64,000 nucleotides of DNA, from the NCBI RefSeq assembly GCF_023343835.1, contig NC_064436.1, positions 56,767,883-56,831,882 on the forward strand, given 5' to 3'. The translations under genes were made by a program, and so were the position numbers. This DNA comes from Lagopus muta (lineage: Eukaryota > Chordata > Aves > Galliformes > Phasianidae). The notes under the pieces were generated by a model, which ran no database searches, had not been told where the DNA came from, and worked only from the letters and a program-made list of their open reading frames with translations. This document shows, piece by piece, positions 24,584 to 37,802 of the stretch (position 1 is the first letter of the stretch; each line of letters begins with the position of its first letter).

Positions 24584-27235
24584 CCATCACTGACATAAAA
24601 ACACTGCTTTTGGGGAAATGCATCAGTATGAATGGAGCTCCTCTGGACTCATGTAAGTACTACTCAGAAGTAAATTTTGCTAATAGTGTGTCATTATGAT
24701 GAATTTTATTCTTTGAAATAGCTGCTGTAATTTGCTATGGACCAGTAAGTCAGAGGTCCCCAACTAATTAACTGCTTCAAATAAAACTAATTGAACAACT
24801 GTTAACAGGACCAAAGTAACAAAGGTTTGAGTAAAGACTGTGCTTTTGGTTAATGTAAAGTCATATTTCTGGGGCTTCTTTGTGAATAAAAGACACAGCT
24901 GCCACATGAACTCACCAACCATTTTGGACAGGGAGACGTGATGGGTAAGAGATTCTTCCATTTCCAAGAATATAAATCTGTCATCTCTTCATGGTTGCAG
25001 GCAGCATACTGAGCAGTATGCCTAGGCAATAAAACTTCCACTTTGATAATGATTCTGATCATATCAAATTATGATTCTGTTGGAACATGCCTTTCTCCCT
25101 CATGTTTGACTGAAATATCTGGTCTGGAAGGATTGGTAGTTTTTGCAGTACATAATATTTACTTCCTAATGTTGGCTTGTTAGATGGTTGCATGACAAAA
25201 GGAGTTACTCTCATCCAAGGGAGCTTGTGCAATTACTCTAGAATAGCATTTGTATACTTTTTGTTTTTGCTCTGCTCAGATAAACACTACACTTGCTTTT
25301 TCTGGCAGTAGATATGTCAGAAAATTTTAATGAATATCATGGGTTACGGAATTCAAAGAGCAAAGAGCAATGAGAGGAGAAAGACAAAATGTGCATTGCT
25401 GCAGTAACAACAGAAGCTTCTATGATGCTCAGATTTGGACAGTGGAAACAACCTGGGGCCCTTTTAGGAAAAACAAATGCAGAATCAGTAGAATTGATCA
25501 TTATCCCTTTTTTAATGTCTTTTGATTATGGAACTGTAACTTCTGAGAAAGCTAAAAGCTCTTCTGCTTGTGATGTGAGCACTGGAATACATAAAAATGC
25601 TATAAAGCAGATGAAGCTGCTACGTATTTGCAGGAGTTCTTGACAGTTCCGAAGATCATTGCTTTTCATGATTCCTGAGGAGCTGAAAAAACAGGAGAAT
25701 TTGCCTCTCTTCGAGCATGCTAAACAAAAATTAGCTGCATTTCATATATGTAAAAATGCTAGTCAGATGCTAAAGGTCCAGCTCAAAGAGCCCATCTTAA
25801 AACCTTTAGGATGATTCAAAGCTTCTTTTGCCTGACATTCTGTACCTTTCTGTTCTGGAGCACACTGAAACATATGAATAGCAATATCCAGTAACCAATG
25901 TAGAAAAAAAAATGGTGGTGTGGTGTACAGAAAGGCAGAGGAAATGACATATGTATTTCTGTGTTGCTGGCAATCTTTGGCTCTCACAAGGGCAACAATC
26001 CAGATGCATATATATGTGTATGCAGGAATGCATGTACCTGTAGATAGATTCAGAGGGAAAAATTGCACAATTTAAATATTTACAGTGTCACACTCTTGTC
26101 GAAATGAAATGTCAAGAGCCTTTTACTCAGAAGATTGATTTTTCTTGTTTCTCAATAATATGAAGGGTTTTCTTCATATTACTGAGATTATTTCTGCTTT
26201 ACAAATAGGAAAACAGAGTCAGAAGACTGAAATAACTTGCCTAAGTAGAATCTATAGGTTAGATCTGTTCCTAGTTTGAGTGCATTCAAATTTCTGGATT
26301 TATATTCAGTACTAATTTGGCCTGAGCGTTCTGAGTGTTCATTTCTTTGAGTCGCAATGGAATTGCACTAGGGAACATCAAGAAGCCAATTGACCAGACC
26401 AGGAGCTAACAGTTCCACTACAGCTTCTAGTTAGTCTGTATGGTGGTAACAGTGCTCTCCTTGTAAACTCTTGAAGACTTCCATCAGCACCTATGCTTTC
26501 CAAGAGCTCAAAATATCAGCACTTGTATTGGCCTCTCAGTTCCTTCAGAAGTGTTAGAAATGTTTATACGGGTGTGTGGCTGCATATAAACAATATGAAC
26601 AATCTCAGAGTAGAAATCCAACTGGGTCTATATTCTAGAATAAGTCAGATCTAATGCAGAGTCAGTCTATAAGCACAATACGATCCAATAGCCCTATTAA
26701 AATGATGGTCTAGCAGATCATCCCCTGTACTCACTAGATCAACCAGATAGCTTTAATTTATAAGCAAAAGAATCAACTTAAAATTCTTGGCAGCTTAAAA
26801 TCATAATGCAGGTATATAACTGGAATGAACAGAAATATATAGCAAAAGGCAATTTAAGCTTACGTAGTCACTTAAACCATATAAATCATGTAAAATATCT
26901 GTCTGCCTAAAATTCCCAAGACATTTATTCTGGCCTGTATTGCAATTGGGAGATGCATTTATCACAGAATGTTATTCAGACTCCTGAACTCTTTGCTCCT
27001 GCTTTACTCATGATGGGAAGCTCTGAAGAATGCCATTCCCTTGCATCCCAGAGCTCACGCTGATTATTGGCAGTGAGTAATGGCGCAGGAGCTCCTATTA
27101 CGTCACAATATCCTTCCTAATTTATGTACAGAAAGAAACATACTTCACTGTTTCCAGCCACACTTGAATTGTTTTCTTTATGCATGTTCCCACTAGTTTA
27201 AATGTTCTCTTTCTGTAACGAGAGTTTGGTGGCCC
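24584..27235. other. Intergenic, nothing recognised apart from one hairpin
   Basis: AT-rich; holds the short hairpin at 26151-26186. No exon-like conservation was recognised. Confidence 0.5.
26151..26186. repeat. Short hairpin, 15-base arms
   Basis: CTCAATAATATGAAG (26151-26165) and CTTCATATTACTGAG (26172-26186) pair at 14 of 15 positions around a 6-base loop. Confidence 0.75.
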
Positions 27236-27239
27236 TGCT

Positions 27240-27306
27240 AGGCAGGGGGGTTGGAACTACATGATCCTTGGGGTCCCTTCCAACCCGGGTGATTCTGTGA
27301 TTCTGT
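27240..27306 (+). mobile_element. CR1 LINE 3' tip
   Basis: AGGCAGGGGGGTTGGAACTA, GGTCCCTTCCAACCCGGGTG and a double GATTCTGTG ending. It is almost the same text as the 24518 copy, so both likely come from one subfamily. Confidence 0.9.
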
Positions 27307-28194
27307 GAGTGAGTAGTTGTGTCCAATTGCAGCCTGCTCATCAGTCACCTCAGATTCCATCTACCAATTGCAGGCGTGCTGGAGGCCACAACATACCTGC
27401 TCATTGCTGGAAACGCCTTCAAGACCAGACAATTCTGTAGCCCTAACTTTCCTTCTGTATTTGGGATATCCATGGCAACCATTTATTTATTTATTTGCTG
27501 CATCTGTTCTGAAACTAAAAGAGAAAAACATGTATTTGGCTTAGGCCAGTAGTTTTTGTATAGATATATCTATTTCCAAATATGCCTCAGACTTCCCTCA
27601 GAAGTCAGCTAGTAGAGTCTAAAATTTGAACTCTGAACTCTGAATATTATTAGAAAGTATATATTTATAGAAGCTGGGAGCCTTCGTATTTGGTCCATGA
27701 GTTGAAGGTAGGTGAATTATGCCTCAGAAATCTGATGTGGGATGTCTAAGCACTCCTTGTAGCACATGCCATTTCATTATATGGCACTAAACCACCGAAG
27801 ACACACTGCTGGTGCACAGGAAACCGCAAATGATGGGCACAATCTGAGCACTGCATTGCAGTGCATATCATGCAGGAGCCTCAGGGGCTCCAGGCCGAAG
27901 GTTTAAAAGAAATCTCCTTTGAAAATCACTGTGGAAAAACAATTACCAGTGCTTCACTTGTTCCAAGTTGATTTATTGCACTTTGGATACGCATCTGGCT
28001 GGCAACAAGCAGCACACGTGAACAGTGATTTTCTTTACTCTTTCCAGAAAACAGGTTGCTTCACCAAATTTTAAGCAGAGCTCCCACCAAGATGCTGGTC
28101 GCCATATGAGTGAAGCCTGCAATGAAGACTTTACTGACAGTGAGCTGCAAGGTAGGGAAAAGGGGTAGAAAAACATCCTTTTTCACTCACATGG
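27307..28194. other. Intergenic, nothing recognised
   Basis: Open frames near 27317-27552 are short and show no family resemblance. Confidence 0.45.
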
Positions 28195-28195
28195 A

Positions 28196-28435
28196 AATAG
28201 AATTATAGAATGGCCTCAGTTGAAAAGGACTTCAAAGATCATCTAGTTTCAATCCTCCACCATGAGCAGGTTTGCCAACCACCAGACCAGGCTGCCCAGA
28301 GCCCCATCCAGCCTGGCCTTGAATGCCTCCAGGAATGCAGCATCCACAACCTCCTTGGGCAACCTGTTCCAGTGCATCACCATCCTCAGTGTGAAAAACT
28401 TCCAAGTATGGGCCTCCTTAGTGGCTGGCACTTTT
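28196..28435 (-). mobile_element. CR1 LINE 3' fragment
   Basis: AATAGAATTATAGAATGGCC on the left, then GAGCCCCATCCAGCCTGGCC-like text and CACAACCTCCTTGGGCAACC. The reverse frame encodes the CR1 tail ([20 protein letters not shown]). Confidence 0.92.
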
Positions 28436-28681
28436 AAATCTATGAGCAATGAGTGAATTAGATGAAGCAAACTGGCAATTCAGAACACCACTATGTGCAC
28501 TTTTGAAATGCACATGCATTGATTTCATTTTTCTGCACAATTCAAAAGCTTTACATCTTCTGCAGCCACATATAAATCACTCGAGTCCGTATGTTGCACA
28601 AAATAAACCTCTTCCTTAGCACCCCTGTTGATTTAAACTGCTAAATTACACTGACAGCTGAGCAGGTCTGTACTATCCAGC

Positions 28682-28790
28682 ACAGAATCACAGAATCACA
28701 GAATGGTCCACGTTGGAAGGGACCTCAAGGATCATGAATCTCCAACCCCCAAACTCCATCCTGCCATAGAGACAGAACACTACTCCACAG
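28682..28790 (-). mobile_element. CR1 LINE 3' tip
   Basis: Three CACAGAAT units, then GGTCCACGTTGGAAGGGACC and CTCCAACCCCC, the reverse of a CR1 3' terminus. Confidence 0.9.
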
Positions 28791-29095
28791 AAGCTCTCAC
28801 ATGTGAAGGTGTGGTTCACACTCCCTGCAGTTGGCCCTTACTGGTGGCTCCTACTGGAAGGAAGACATGAGTTCAGGATAAATTCTGCCTGAATAGGCCC
28901 ACAGTTAGCACAGTGGCATGCAAACAATTAATTCAATCAACATTTTTGGAAAAAGCAAACAGCAAAAATAAAATAAAGTAAATTCAACTAGTGGTACCCA
29001 CTGTTAGACATTTTGTTTAGTGGCCATCCATATAGAGATGGATCAAATGTAGAATGGAATGTTCAAACAGCTGTGCCTGAGACTCCAGTTTGCAA

Positions 29096-29370
29096 TCATA
29101 GAATCTGAATAGACAGATTCATTAAGGTTGGAAAAGATCTGTAAGATCATCTAGTACAACCATCAACTTACTATTAATAGTGCCCTTTAACCTGTGTCCC
29201 TCACTGCCACATTTACACATTCCTTGAGCACCTCCAGCATCAGTGACTCCATTGCCCCTCTGGGCAACCTGTGCCAATTCCTCACTGCTCTTTCCAAGAA
29301 GAAATTTTTCCTAACATCCAACCCGAAGCTCCCCTGGTACAACTTCAGGGCATTCCCTCTCATCCTATCA
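29096..29370 (-). mobile_element. CR1 LINE 3' fragment
   Basis: ATCATAGAATCTGAATAGAC, then GGTTGGAAAAGATCTGTAAG, CCCTCTGGGCAACCTGTGCC and CTCCCCTGGTACAACTTCAG. An extra ~12 bases near the octamer end suggest a small insertion. Confidence 0.85.
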
Positions 29371-30925
29371 AGTCAAAAGAATAAAATTATTCCTTATTCA
29401 TTCATTATATATCATCTGGTAATGAAGAAAGATGAAGGGCCTTGGGACATATGAGGGGTATGTTTGACTGCATGTAACACACTAACTGAATTCCAGTGTT
29501 TAGTTGCAAGTAGCAGTGTAAAGTCCTGTGATAAGTAAAGCTACCGGCATTTTAAGTCAAGAGCAGTATGATGTGGGACAGGAAAAATGTCCCACAAAGT
29601 AAAGCAGCAGCAGAGCTACAGCAGTGGTAATGCAGAATACATGGGTTTAACCCACCAGCACCTGCACGGTCATTCTCAGCCACAAAGGTCACAGGATGAC
29701 AGTGAATAACTTGTTTGAGAGTAACAGAGAAGAAACCATTTATCGTAAATAATGCAGAGATGTAAATGAGCGAGGAAATGTGCCACAGAATGATTTTCAT
29801 CTGGGGAAATAAACATGACCTTGCCTAAACTTCATCTCATCTTGCATTGTGAAGTGTTGACCTGGAATTCACTGAGAACTCCTGCATTTACTGAGAACTC
29901 TGGACATCTAGCAGTTTGAGCAGAGCAGGGAGAGAACAGCATGTGCACAGTGTGTTAATAAATTCTGGACATGCTGACCTCATTTCACATGCTGCCTGCA
30001 TCCAGAAACAAGTGCAGTAACCCTGTTATAGGAAGCACAGAGACCATGTGCAAGCCAACCACAGCTTTAGGGCTGTGTGACACATGTGCTGATCTTACCC
30101 ATGCTGCCTGTGACACATGCATTTGATATGTGCTATTGCCTAAGGCACTAGAGGTCATAGGTTGAGTTTCTGTTATTCCTGTGCTATTTCTACAAAAGAC
30201 TGAATCAAAACATATAAAACCGTCCCATAGCTTATAGGCAGCTCATTGTCCACAGGACCTGCTAATGGTGATCTTGTCTATAGAAAACTAAAAAACTGGA
30301 ATCAAAAATCATTGTTACTCACGGTATGACTGCCAGAAAACTGCAAATAGAATTGACCAGAAAGAAGAGCTTTCACCTGTAGTTTTCTTGTGAAGTTTGC
30401 AGGCAGGAACATCCCAGGAAGCAGTGTTTTCAACAAGGGACAGCTGGTTCTGTTTCAGTTGGTAACAAGAGCTTGTAGAGCTCTTCTTGAGACCTGTTTT
30501 CAGTCATTTTATTCATAGCAGGGAAACTATAATTATAAAAATGTAAGATCTTTAGATCTGCTAGTCTGTTATCAGAATTAGCAATGTGGACGTGCATATT
30601 GCCAGTAAGTCTGTAATATTTCACTCCAGCACTGAATTTGGATTTAATTTTCCTGCACCTGCCAATATGCTGATCATCACAAAAATGCATCTGTTTGAAG
30701 GGCACTGCTGGGTGCCAAATGGGAAAGCAGACAGAGATGCTGGCTAATTTCATACTCCTGTCTAGAAGTTTCCTAACCGCAGGTATGGCCTCAATGTCCA
30801 CAACGAAACCTTCCAGGGAGTATGCATTTTTTCCAAGTGCAGACCTCCTCTAAGGCTTACACTTCTCAGGAGCAATCAGAAGTCCTGACAGTCACACCAG
30901 GAAGAAAAGCTCAGCAGTGCCAATG
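29371..30925. other. Intergenic, no supported gene
   Basis: Includes an open frame of 123 codons on the minus strand (30430-30801), unlike any family I know. It has ordinary composition and no splice context, so I do not call it a gene. Confidence 0.45.
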
Positions 30926-30929
30926 ATTC

Positions 30930-31024
30930 GTCATATTGCCCAGATAGGCTCTGGAGTCTCCTCCTTGAAGACCTTCAAAGCCACCCGGATCCTTTCACCT
31001 CAGCCAGCCTATGATTCTGTGAAA
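30930..31024 (+). mobile_element. CR1 LINE 3' fragment, degraded
   Basis: CTCTGGAGTCTCCTCCTTGA, then AGACCTTCAAAGCCACCCGG and the ending GCCTATGATTCTGTG are characteristic of a different bird CR1 subfamily tail. Confidence 0.7.
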
Positions 31025-32765
31025 AGGCTGGGTTCAGTCTTAGTCAGTACAAAGAACAAACAATATTAACTGATAACACTAACAACATTCTTATCTCTGG
31101 CTAGGGACGTTTTGCAACAGAGTCTGTTGTGGGTTTATTCACCAGTGAGTGCCTCTCAAATCATGGGACAGCCCAGGCATTTTCTACTTTCACTGCTATT
31201 AATATTTAGTATAACCCACATACTGCTGAAAATAGTACCAAAGGAGATACATAAATAACTTCCAATCAATTTTTAATTTACTATGTCAAGTTTTATCAAG
31301 CCAAGTCTCGGCCAAAGTAACCTTGCCTGAGTTAATTGAATGTAATGTCAATAAACAGAATGGCAATTTTAGAAATGCAGAATAGAGTATTTCTGCTATG
31401 GAACTGTATAATTTTTGACATTGTAATTAAAAAGCAATTACCTTTGCTCTGACATAATTTGTCATGCTGTACATCTACAGATCAAAATCAGTCATCTCCC
31501 AATAAATGATCTTTGTTTCACATACTTTCTGGTAAAATCTGGTAAAAAGGGTGTGAACACAAGTAACCCAAACCAAAAAGGCATCAGATATTAAGTTGTT
31601 TTGTTCATCTTCTTCGATCATGTGTTTTTGGCTTCAATGTTTAGTTGTATGCCACAGTCCATATATTCGCTCTTTCCTTCTGGTTTACTCATGCAGATCT
31701 CTACTTCCTGAGGGATTGAGCAGAATCTTGGCATAAACAAGAAAAAGGAATAGAATTATAGCCAGATGGAACATGTATGGCATTGGAGCAGGGTTGGGGG
31801 GTTAAAGAGAAGCCTAGAGCATCAACAGCTCTACAGCTATGTTTGTTTGACTTTGGGCACTTCAGTTTAGTATTCACATTAGGAAACATCTCAGATGACA
31901 GTAAGAATGTCATTAACTTGTCAGGATTGTTGTTATATTCTCTTGGTAAATTGAGATAGTGATATGCTGATGCTGGTGAGGTCTTTTCGCTTTTCAGAAA
32001 GGCTAATAAATAATAAAAGCTAATTTATATACATAATTTGTATCATAAGAATGTTGTTATGTAGAAATGCTCTTTCTTCAGCTGAATTTTTTGACCACAA
32101 AGTCCACCCGCTTCTGATAGGGCATATTAGATTAACAATTCATCTGGTGTTTGGTAGTAAAAAAAATCAGTCTCTAGTCTAATAAACCTGTAACTTCTAA
32201 ACTTCTGTAACTTCTGTAAATCATTTTATTATGTCTCATCAGCATTAAGCACAGTAAAAGTAAGGACTAAATTTCAGTCTAGCTATGTCAATCTAATCAA
32301 TAGTCAACATGCCAGAGGGGATATAAGATGTCTCTCCACTCTGTAGGAAGAATAATAAAGAATGGGAGAGTGAATTAAAAAGTCACTACTTCTAGCAAAC
32401 CTTTAAATGTTTTAAAGGTTTGATCTCTTTAATTCAACAACATAAAAAAAAAAGGCAGAATTCTTTTCACGAGCAGAAGCTAACCTTCCCAAGAACACAA
32501 AAGATCTTTAGTACAGAACAGGAAGTTGCTGGAACCTGGATATTGGCAAAGTCTACTTTCGCTTTCAATAATAAGGGTAATTACTGAAACAAGCTGTCAT
32601 GGAAAGAGCAGATACTTCATTGCCTGACATTATCAGACAGCATGAGGCTACTGGCCTTTCTGGAAAGGATGCATTATCCTAATGCACAATCTGAGAACAG
32701 AGCAGAGGCATGACAGGACAAAACAAAAAAGCTGTAGTATTGTATTTTGTATTTGTATTATGTAG
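31025..32765. other. Intergenic, nothing recognised
   Basis: AT-rich. Contains one small perfect hairpin (32396-32422: 12-base arms CAAACCTTTAAA / TTTAAAGGTTTG around 3 bases). Confidence 0.5.
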
Positions 32766-32769
32766 TATT

Positions 32770-33645
32770 GTAGTTGTTGGGAGGATTGGCTGACACGCCT
32801 GAAGGCTGTGTTGCCATTCAGCAAGACCTGGATAGGCTGGAGAGCTGGGCAGAAAAAAACCGGATGAGGTCTAACAAAAGCAAGTGTAGAGTCTTGCATC
32901 TGGGGAGGAATAATGCCATGCACCAGTACAGGTTGGGGGATGACCTGCTGGAGGGGAGCTCTGCGGAAAGGGACCTGGGTGTCCTGGTGGACGACAGGTT
33001 GGCCATGAGCCAGCAGTGTGCCCTTGTGGCCAAAAAGGCCAATGGCATCCTAGGATGCATTAAAAAGAGCGTGGCCAGTAGGTCAAAGGAGGTGATCCTC
33101 CCCCTCTACTCTGCCCTGGTAAGACCTCATCTGGAGTACTGCATCCAGTTCTGGGCTCCCCAGTACAAAAAATACAGGGATCTCTTGGAAAGAGTCCAGC
33201 GGAGGGCCACGAAGATGGTGAAGGGCCTGGAGCATCTCTCCTATGAGGAAAGGCTGAGTGAACTGGGTCTGTTCAGCCTTGAGAAAAGGAGACTGAGAGG
33301 GGACCTGATCCAGGTCTATAAATATCTAAGGTGTGGGGGACAGAATGGTGAAGCCAGACTCTTTTCATTGGTGAGTGGAGACAGGACAAGGGGAAATGGC
33401 CAGAAACTGCAGCATAGGAAGTTCCGCACAAACATGCACAAGAACTTCTTTACAGTGAGGGTGACGGAGCACTGGAACAGGCTGCCCAGGGAGGTGGTGG
33501 AGTCTCCTTCTCTGGAGATGTTCAAGACCTGCCTGGATGCCTACCTGTGCTACCTGCTGTAGGGAACCTGCTTTGGCAGGGGGGTTGGACTCGATGATCT
33601 CTGGAGGTCCCTTCCAACCCCTACAATTCTGTGATTCTGTGATTC
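32770..33645 (+). mobile_element. CR1 LINE, 5'-truncated copy with the longest open ORF2 segment in the window
   Basis: Ends in CTACAATTCTGTGATTCTGT, the CR1 octamer tail. The body encodes the last part of the CR1 reverse transcriptase and C-terminal region without interruption for 263 codons (see the CDS entry). The lack of stops over this length and the clean 3' end point to one of the youngest copies here. The 5' end at about 32770 is abrupt, as usual for LINE truncation. Confidence 0.95.
32774..33562 (+). CDS. CR1 LINE ORF2 C-terminal segment (partial, mobile element protein)
   Basis: Open frame to a TAG stop encoding the end of the CR1 pol protein. Recognisable blocks in order: [14 protein letters not shown] and [19 protein letters not shown] (end of the reverse transcriptase domain), [83 protein letters not shown], and the closing [20 protein letters not shown]. 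The N-terminal endonuclease and the catalytic core of the reverse transcriptase are missing because the copy is 5'-truncated, so it cannot act alone. It is not a host gene, and there is no sign that it is expressed. Confidence 0.93.
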   Translation: MLGGLADTPEGCVAIQQDLDRLESWAEKNRMRSNKSKCRVLHLGRNNAMHQYRLGDDLLEGSSAERDLGVLVDDRLAMSQQCALVAKKANGILGCIKKSVASRSKEVILPLYSALVRPHLEYCIQFWAPQYKKYRDLLERVQRRATKMVKGLEHLSYEERLSELGLFSLEKRRLRGDLIQVYKYLRCGGQNGEARLFSLVSGDRTRGNGQKLQHRKFRTNMHKNFFTVRVTEHWNRLPREVVESPSLEMFKTCLDAYLCYLL

Positions 33646-36600
33646 ATAAAATCAGCTGAGGTGCTATGATCATCCTCATGACCTCAACTTTTAAAAATAT
33701 GATTTCATCTTTCCTTCTATTCAGGCAAGAAATCTCAACTCTGTGTATTAAATCATTTCCCAAGTGCCTCAGAGCAATTCCCTAATAGAAGTAGCAATAA
33801 ATCCTTACCTACACCCTGCATTCAATACAGTTCGAAGGAAAATGTAGTTGATTAATGCAAAAAGGATTCAGTCAGTCCCAGGACTTGATTAAATGTACTG
33901 AGCTATTTGTTACATGTGAAGTGTCTGGTATTACACACAAAAGTTGTGAGACGGATAGAAAATTGTGGATACAGTCACTGTTTTCCTGCTTCCTGTTTTT
34001 AGCAGTATTTTTAGAGCAAGAGCACTCATATCACTGCTCCATTTCTGTAATCCATATTTGCCTAGACCACATCCTTCTGATCATCTAACTTTCTCTGTAG
34101 CATCTCATAGCATAAAAATATGGCTCTATGTAAGGCCTCGAGATAAACATATTTACTATATTAGCTACTCTTTCTTAGGGGCTATTTTATGTAAGAAAAT
34201 GTCTGAGGGTCACTGTCTTTAGTATCAGGCAGTCTCTCCACATCCATGCAGGAAGCGTGGCCCACAACAGCCCAGGTGAAGGTTCTGCTTCTGGCTGGTA
34301 GTCCCAGCACACTGCAGCTATGTCAAGTCCCATACAAAACCAGACCCCTGTTGCCAGTGTCCGGAGGGATCTGGGTCCACTGCATTACATACTGTGAATG
34401 CATACAGAAACAAAATCAAGAACCCTTCACAGCTTGATATCACCTCTGTCCCCACACGTAGGTCATGGAGAGAGCCAGCGGTTCTGCACGGTGACTGTAG
34501 GGAAACTGATGAGATGTGTGGGCATCAGCCACAAGCAAATATAAGGTATAAGGACCTAAATGGAATTCAGGCTTTTTGTATTCTCCTGTTGAGCCTCCTG
34601 ATCCTACAAGAGGCCAAAATGCTTTAAATCAAACATTGTGATTCATGGCAAACACCCATGGTCAAGCAACAACTGGCAAAGAGAACAGACTTTTCTGTAT
34701 TTCATTAGTTTTCTAATCTCTACAGTAAGTGCAATGATAACAGGCTCTAGTTAGGTGAAGTACATCCAGGGCTGAAGGAGCACAAATAGTGTGGCAGAAG
34801 GGCCACAGAAGTAGCTTGCACAGCACAGTGCAGGTCTGGAGGCTGAGAGCACCTTATCACACAGTAATGAGCATTCCGAGCAGGCTCTTGGCTCTGTTTG
34901 CTACGGGCCTGGGGCACAACCCGACCCATTTATCTTGAACAAGTTGTGACAGAGGCTCTTTTCATCAGATTGAAAGCATATTTTCAAAACTGGACACATT
35001 TCAAAATGGATGAAGAAACTTTTCTTCTAGGCAGTGGAACAAAATGCATCGTTAATTTCTCATTTTATTTAGGTTTCTGTGAAAGCATGTTATTTGGCAC
35101 ACCTGTAAGGACTTTTGCTGGAACAGTGCTAATGCCAATCACCTGTGTCACACAGCTGTCACTCACTCAAGCACAGTTGCCTGCACTGAGTATGCACTGC
35201 ATTTTTCAAAAGCACAGGTTTGCTGTTTGAAGATTTATTACACAACCCCTGATAAGAACAGTAATCTTTGTTAGCTAATATGGCTGAGAACAGCATACGT
35301 ATCTGGATATCTGTGTTTGAGATAAAGATGGGATGTTTCACTTTCTGCCACCTACGGAGACAGTAACTTCTCTGTGCATGATGGAGGAGGGAGAAAGGGT
35401 GCAGCCTGAGGAGGATATGCCCTGTGGCCTGTCTCTGCTTTCCTGGGTGATTATATGTGGAGTTTCATATTTTAAGTGAATTTCCAAGTTATTTTTCCAG
35501 TGTGTTTCTGGCTACTGTTACACAGCTGATCGTCACAAGAATATATTTTTTGCTATTTGAGAACACATCTAGCAGATCTGTGCTGTGAGCACTTTAATGC
35601 AACTTGATCAAACCAAAACATTCCCAAGTTATCTGTTGTACACCCCTCCTTGTAGCACATCGTACTTTTCCACCAGCTTGACCTCTTCTGTTCCTTGGTC
35701 ATGCGCGGAAGGGGACAAACTGCTTTCAGATGGCCACAGGTGTGGGGGTCCACTTTCACTAGAACGTGAAACTGAATGAGCAACATCATCAATTTTATTA
35801 GAAACCCTGATTGGACAGCCAACATTTTATTATTACACCAGAAAAGGTACAAAAGTGAGCATGAAGACAGATCCTTGACTTACAGTTAGAAATAGCCTAT
35901 TTTAAAACACTAATATGCATCTGAGTCAATGCAGCTAATTATTACATTACAGACTGCACATATTAAAAAAATACATGTAATTCATGTAAACATTATGGGT
36001 GAAGTCCTGGGTGTGATTGAGCTGCACCCAGTACAAGACCCCGTATTACAGAGCAAAAGTCTTTCTGGAGATGCTCAAAGTTATATCAGCTTGCATGGTC
36101 ACTAAAATGCATGGCACTACAATCTCCTGCCTGCTTGTGAGTCACGCACAGCAAATCATCACCTCACCTACACAGCTGGGGTCAGGAAAGGCTCCCACTG
36201 CAGTAGCCTCTGGATGTTTGTCTCGATTCCAATGAATGGCCAAGCTGAGGGCCCTTTGTGGAAGCTGGAAAGCTTACACTTATTGCTATACTAAGAATAA
36301 AATGCTATCTGTGCCACAACTATGTTTCCAGTAGGATTTTAAGTCAGTCTTGTTATTTTCTCTTCCCAGCTACCCTCTAAATGCATTCTTACAGATGCTG
36401 GCAATGCTCTGAGCAGTTTCTGATCTCTTCTTGGCTTAGATCTGCCATTTCCTAACCAGCTTACTCACTAGAAGGTAAGAACTACTCTACTTCTTCCATT
36501 ACTTGCTTTGCCTGCTCAGAGGTGCCACAGTCCCTGGGAGAAAGGCCCAGGGCCTTGCCTGGCTCTGCCTGACTCAAGGGGACTGCCCAGTAAACAAAAC

Positions 36601-37690
36601 ATCCAACCTTCAGATACAGCTACAGGGGGAGAAACTCCAGGTCTTCCTCACTGACTCCTCTACTCTGTACAAATCATGGCATCTATAACATGTGCCAATG
36701 GACAATATTCCCTGCTCAGGGAATTTCCCTTCCAGCCCTTCTGAAGCAGCATACAGATCATAGCAAACTGTGTCTCCACTGGCAACTTTCTTTGCGCATG
36801 CCCAAGGCAGCCTCTGCTCTGATGCTCTGTGCACAAGTAGCTACATATGAGGGAACAAAGCAGAACAAATCTTGTGTCCTCAATCATTGAACATGCCTTT
36901 GGCCCTTCTGAAACAGCATGCTTGTTTGCCTGTGTGTGTACAGGAATCGCAGCTAAAATACCACCTCCTGCGACTTGGCTGTTAGTATCACAGCAAGAAT
37001 TCCTGGTTATTGGCTTTGTACAACCATGGTGCTATATATCACTGTAAGCTACATAGTCATGTCCTTTTCAGTTTTGCACACAAATCAAGTCTTATATAGT
37101 GTGGAGCACTCTGTTTCAAGGAGCTTCTGTGCTGTTGATGCAAAGACTGCAGTCTGGGTGGCCAGGATTATGTACGCACTGAAGGAGCTGGACTGGCCTG
37201 GGAGAAAACAGAAAAGCAAATATTTAGTAGCCACATGAAAGTACAGCAGAGCAACCACACAGGTATTAAATGCAGTGTGAAAGTCAAACTGTATGCTACA
37301 CCTGTGCTTATCAAGTGGATGTCTTTTCTTAAGATAACTTTTCTTGCATAATGCTGCAGACATATCTTTGGTGTTTATAAGGGTTGGAGACAAGAATGGA
37401 TGCCTATGAAGTAAAGCAGGGTGTGAACACTCTGCATGTCAGCTATGCTGTGATAGCAAAAGTAATTACAAAAAGAAGACATCTTTCACTGATCACAGAG
37501 TGGCTGCCACGCTGGAAGTTCACCATCTTGCTTATCTAGTGATAGCCCTGACTGCTACCCTACATAGCTGTTGCTAAAAACATACTTGTGGGTATGTTTT
37601 AGATGTTTTGGCACAAGTACATCCCCTTTTTTTGCACTACTTGTGTGAAAACAACAAAAGCAAGAGATAATGACCAGTGTCAATTGCTAT
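33646..37690. other. Intergenic, downstream of CD38 (CD38 is on the minus strand), nothing recognised
   Basis: No CR1 copies and no exon-like frame. Overlapping frames at 36503-37393 are shadows of one another without known homology. Confidence 0.5.
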
Positions 37691-37693
37691 ATG

Positions 37694-37762
37694 TCACAGA
37701 ATACCAGATGCTGAGCTGGTAAGGACCCACACAGTTCTGCCATGACTTCAGTCCAGTCCATC
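37694..37762 (-). mobile_element. Possible very old CR1 3' remnant
   Basis: GTCACAGAATACCAGATGCT, then GGTAAGGACCCACACAG and CAGTCCAGTCC resemble the reversed CR1 end but are strongly diverged. Confidence 0.35.
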
Positions 37763-37796
37763 CTAAAGAGTTTTACTGGACATATAAGTTAATTAT

Positions 37797-37802
37797 TTTA
37801 TT
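37797..37802 (-). terminator. CD38: Candidate polyadenylation signal of CD38
   Basis: TTTATT on the + strand reads AATAAA on the minus strand, about 890 bases after the CD38 stop. No other canonical hexamer was seen between it and the stop codon. Confidence 0.4.

Noticed and set aside
30930-31024. Considered as a separate LTR-type repeat
   Set aside because: The text and the ATTCTGTG ending fit a CR1 subfamily tail better. No LTR ends or viral coding sequence were seen here or anywhere in the window.
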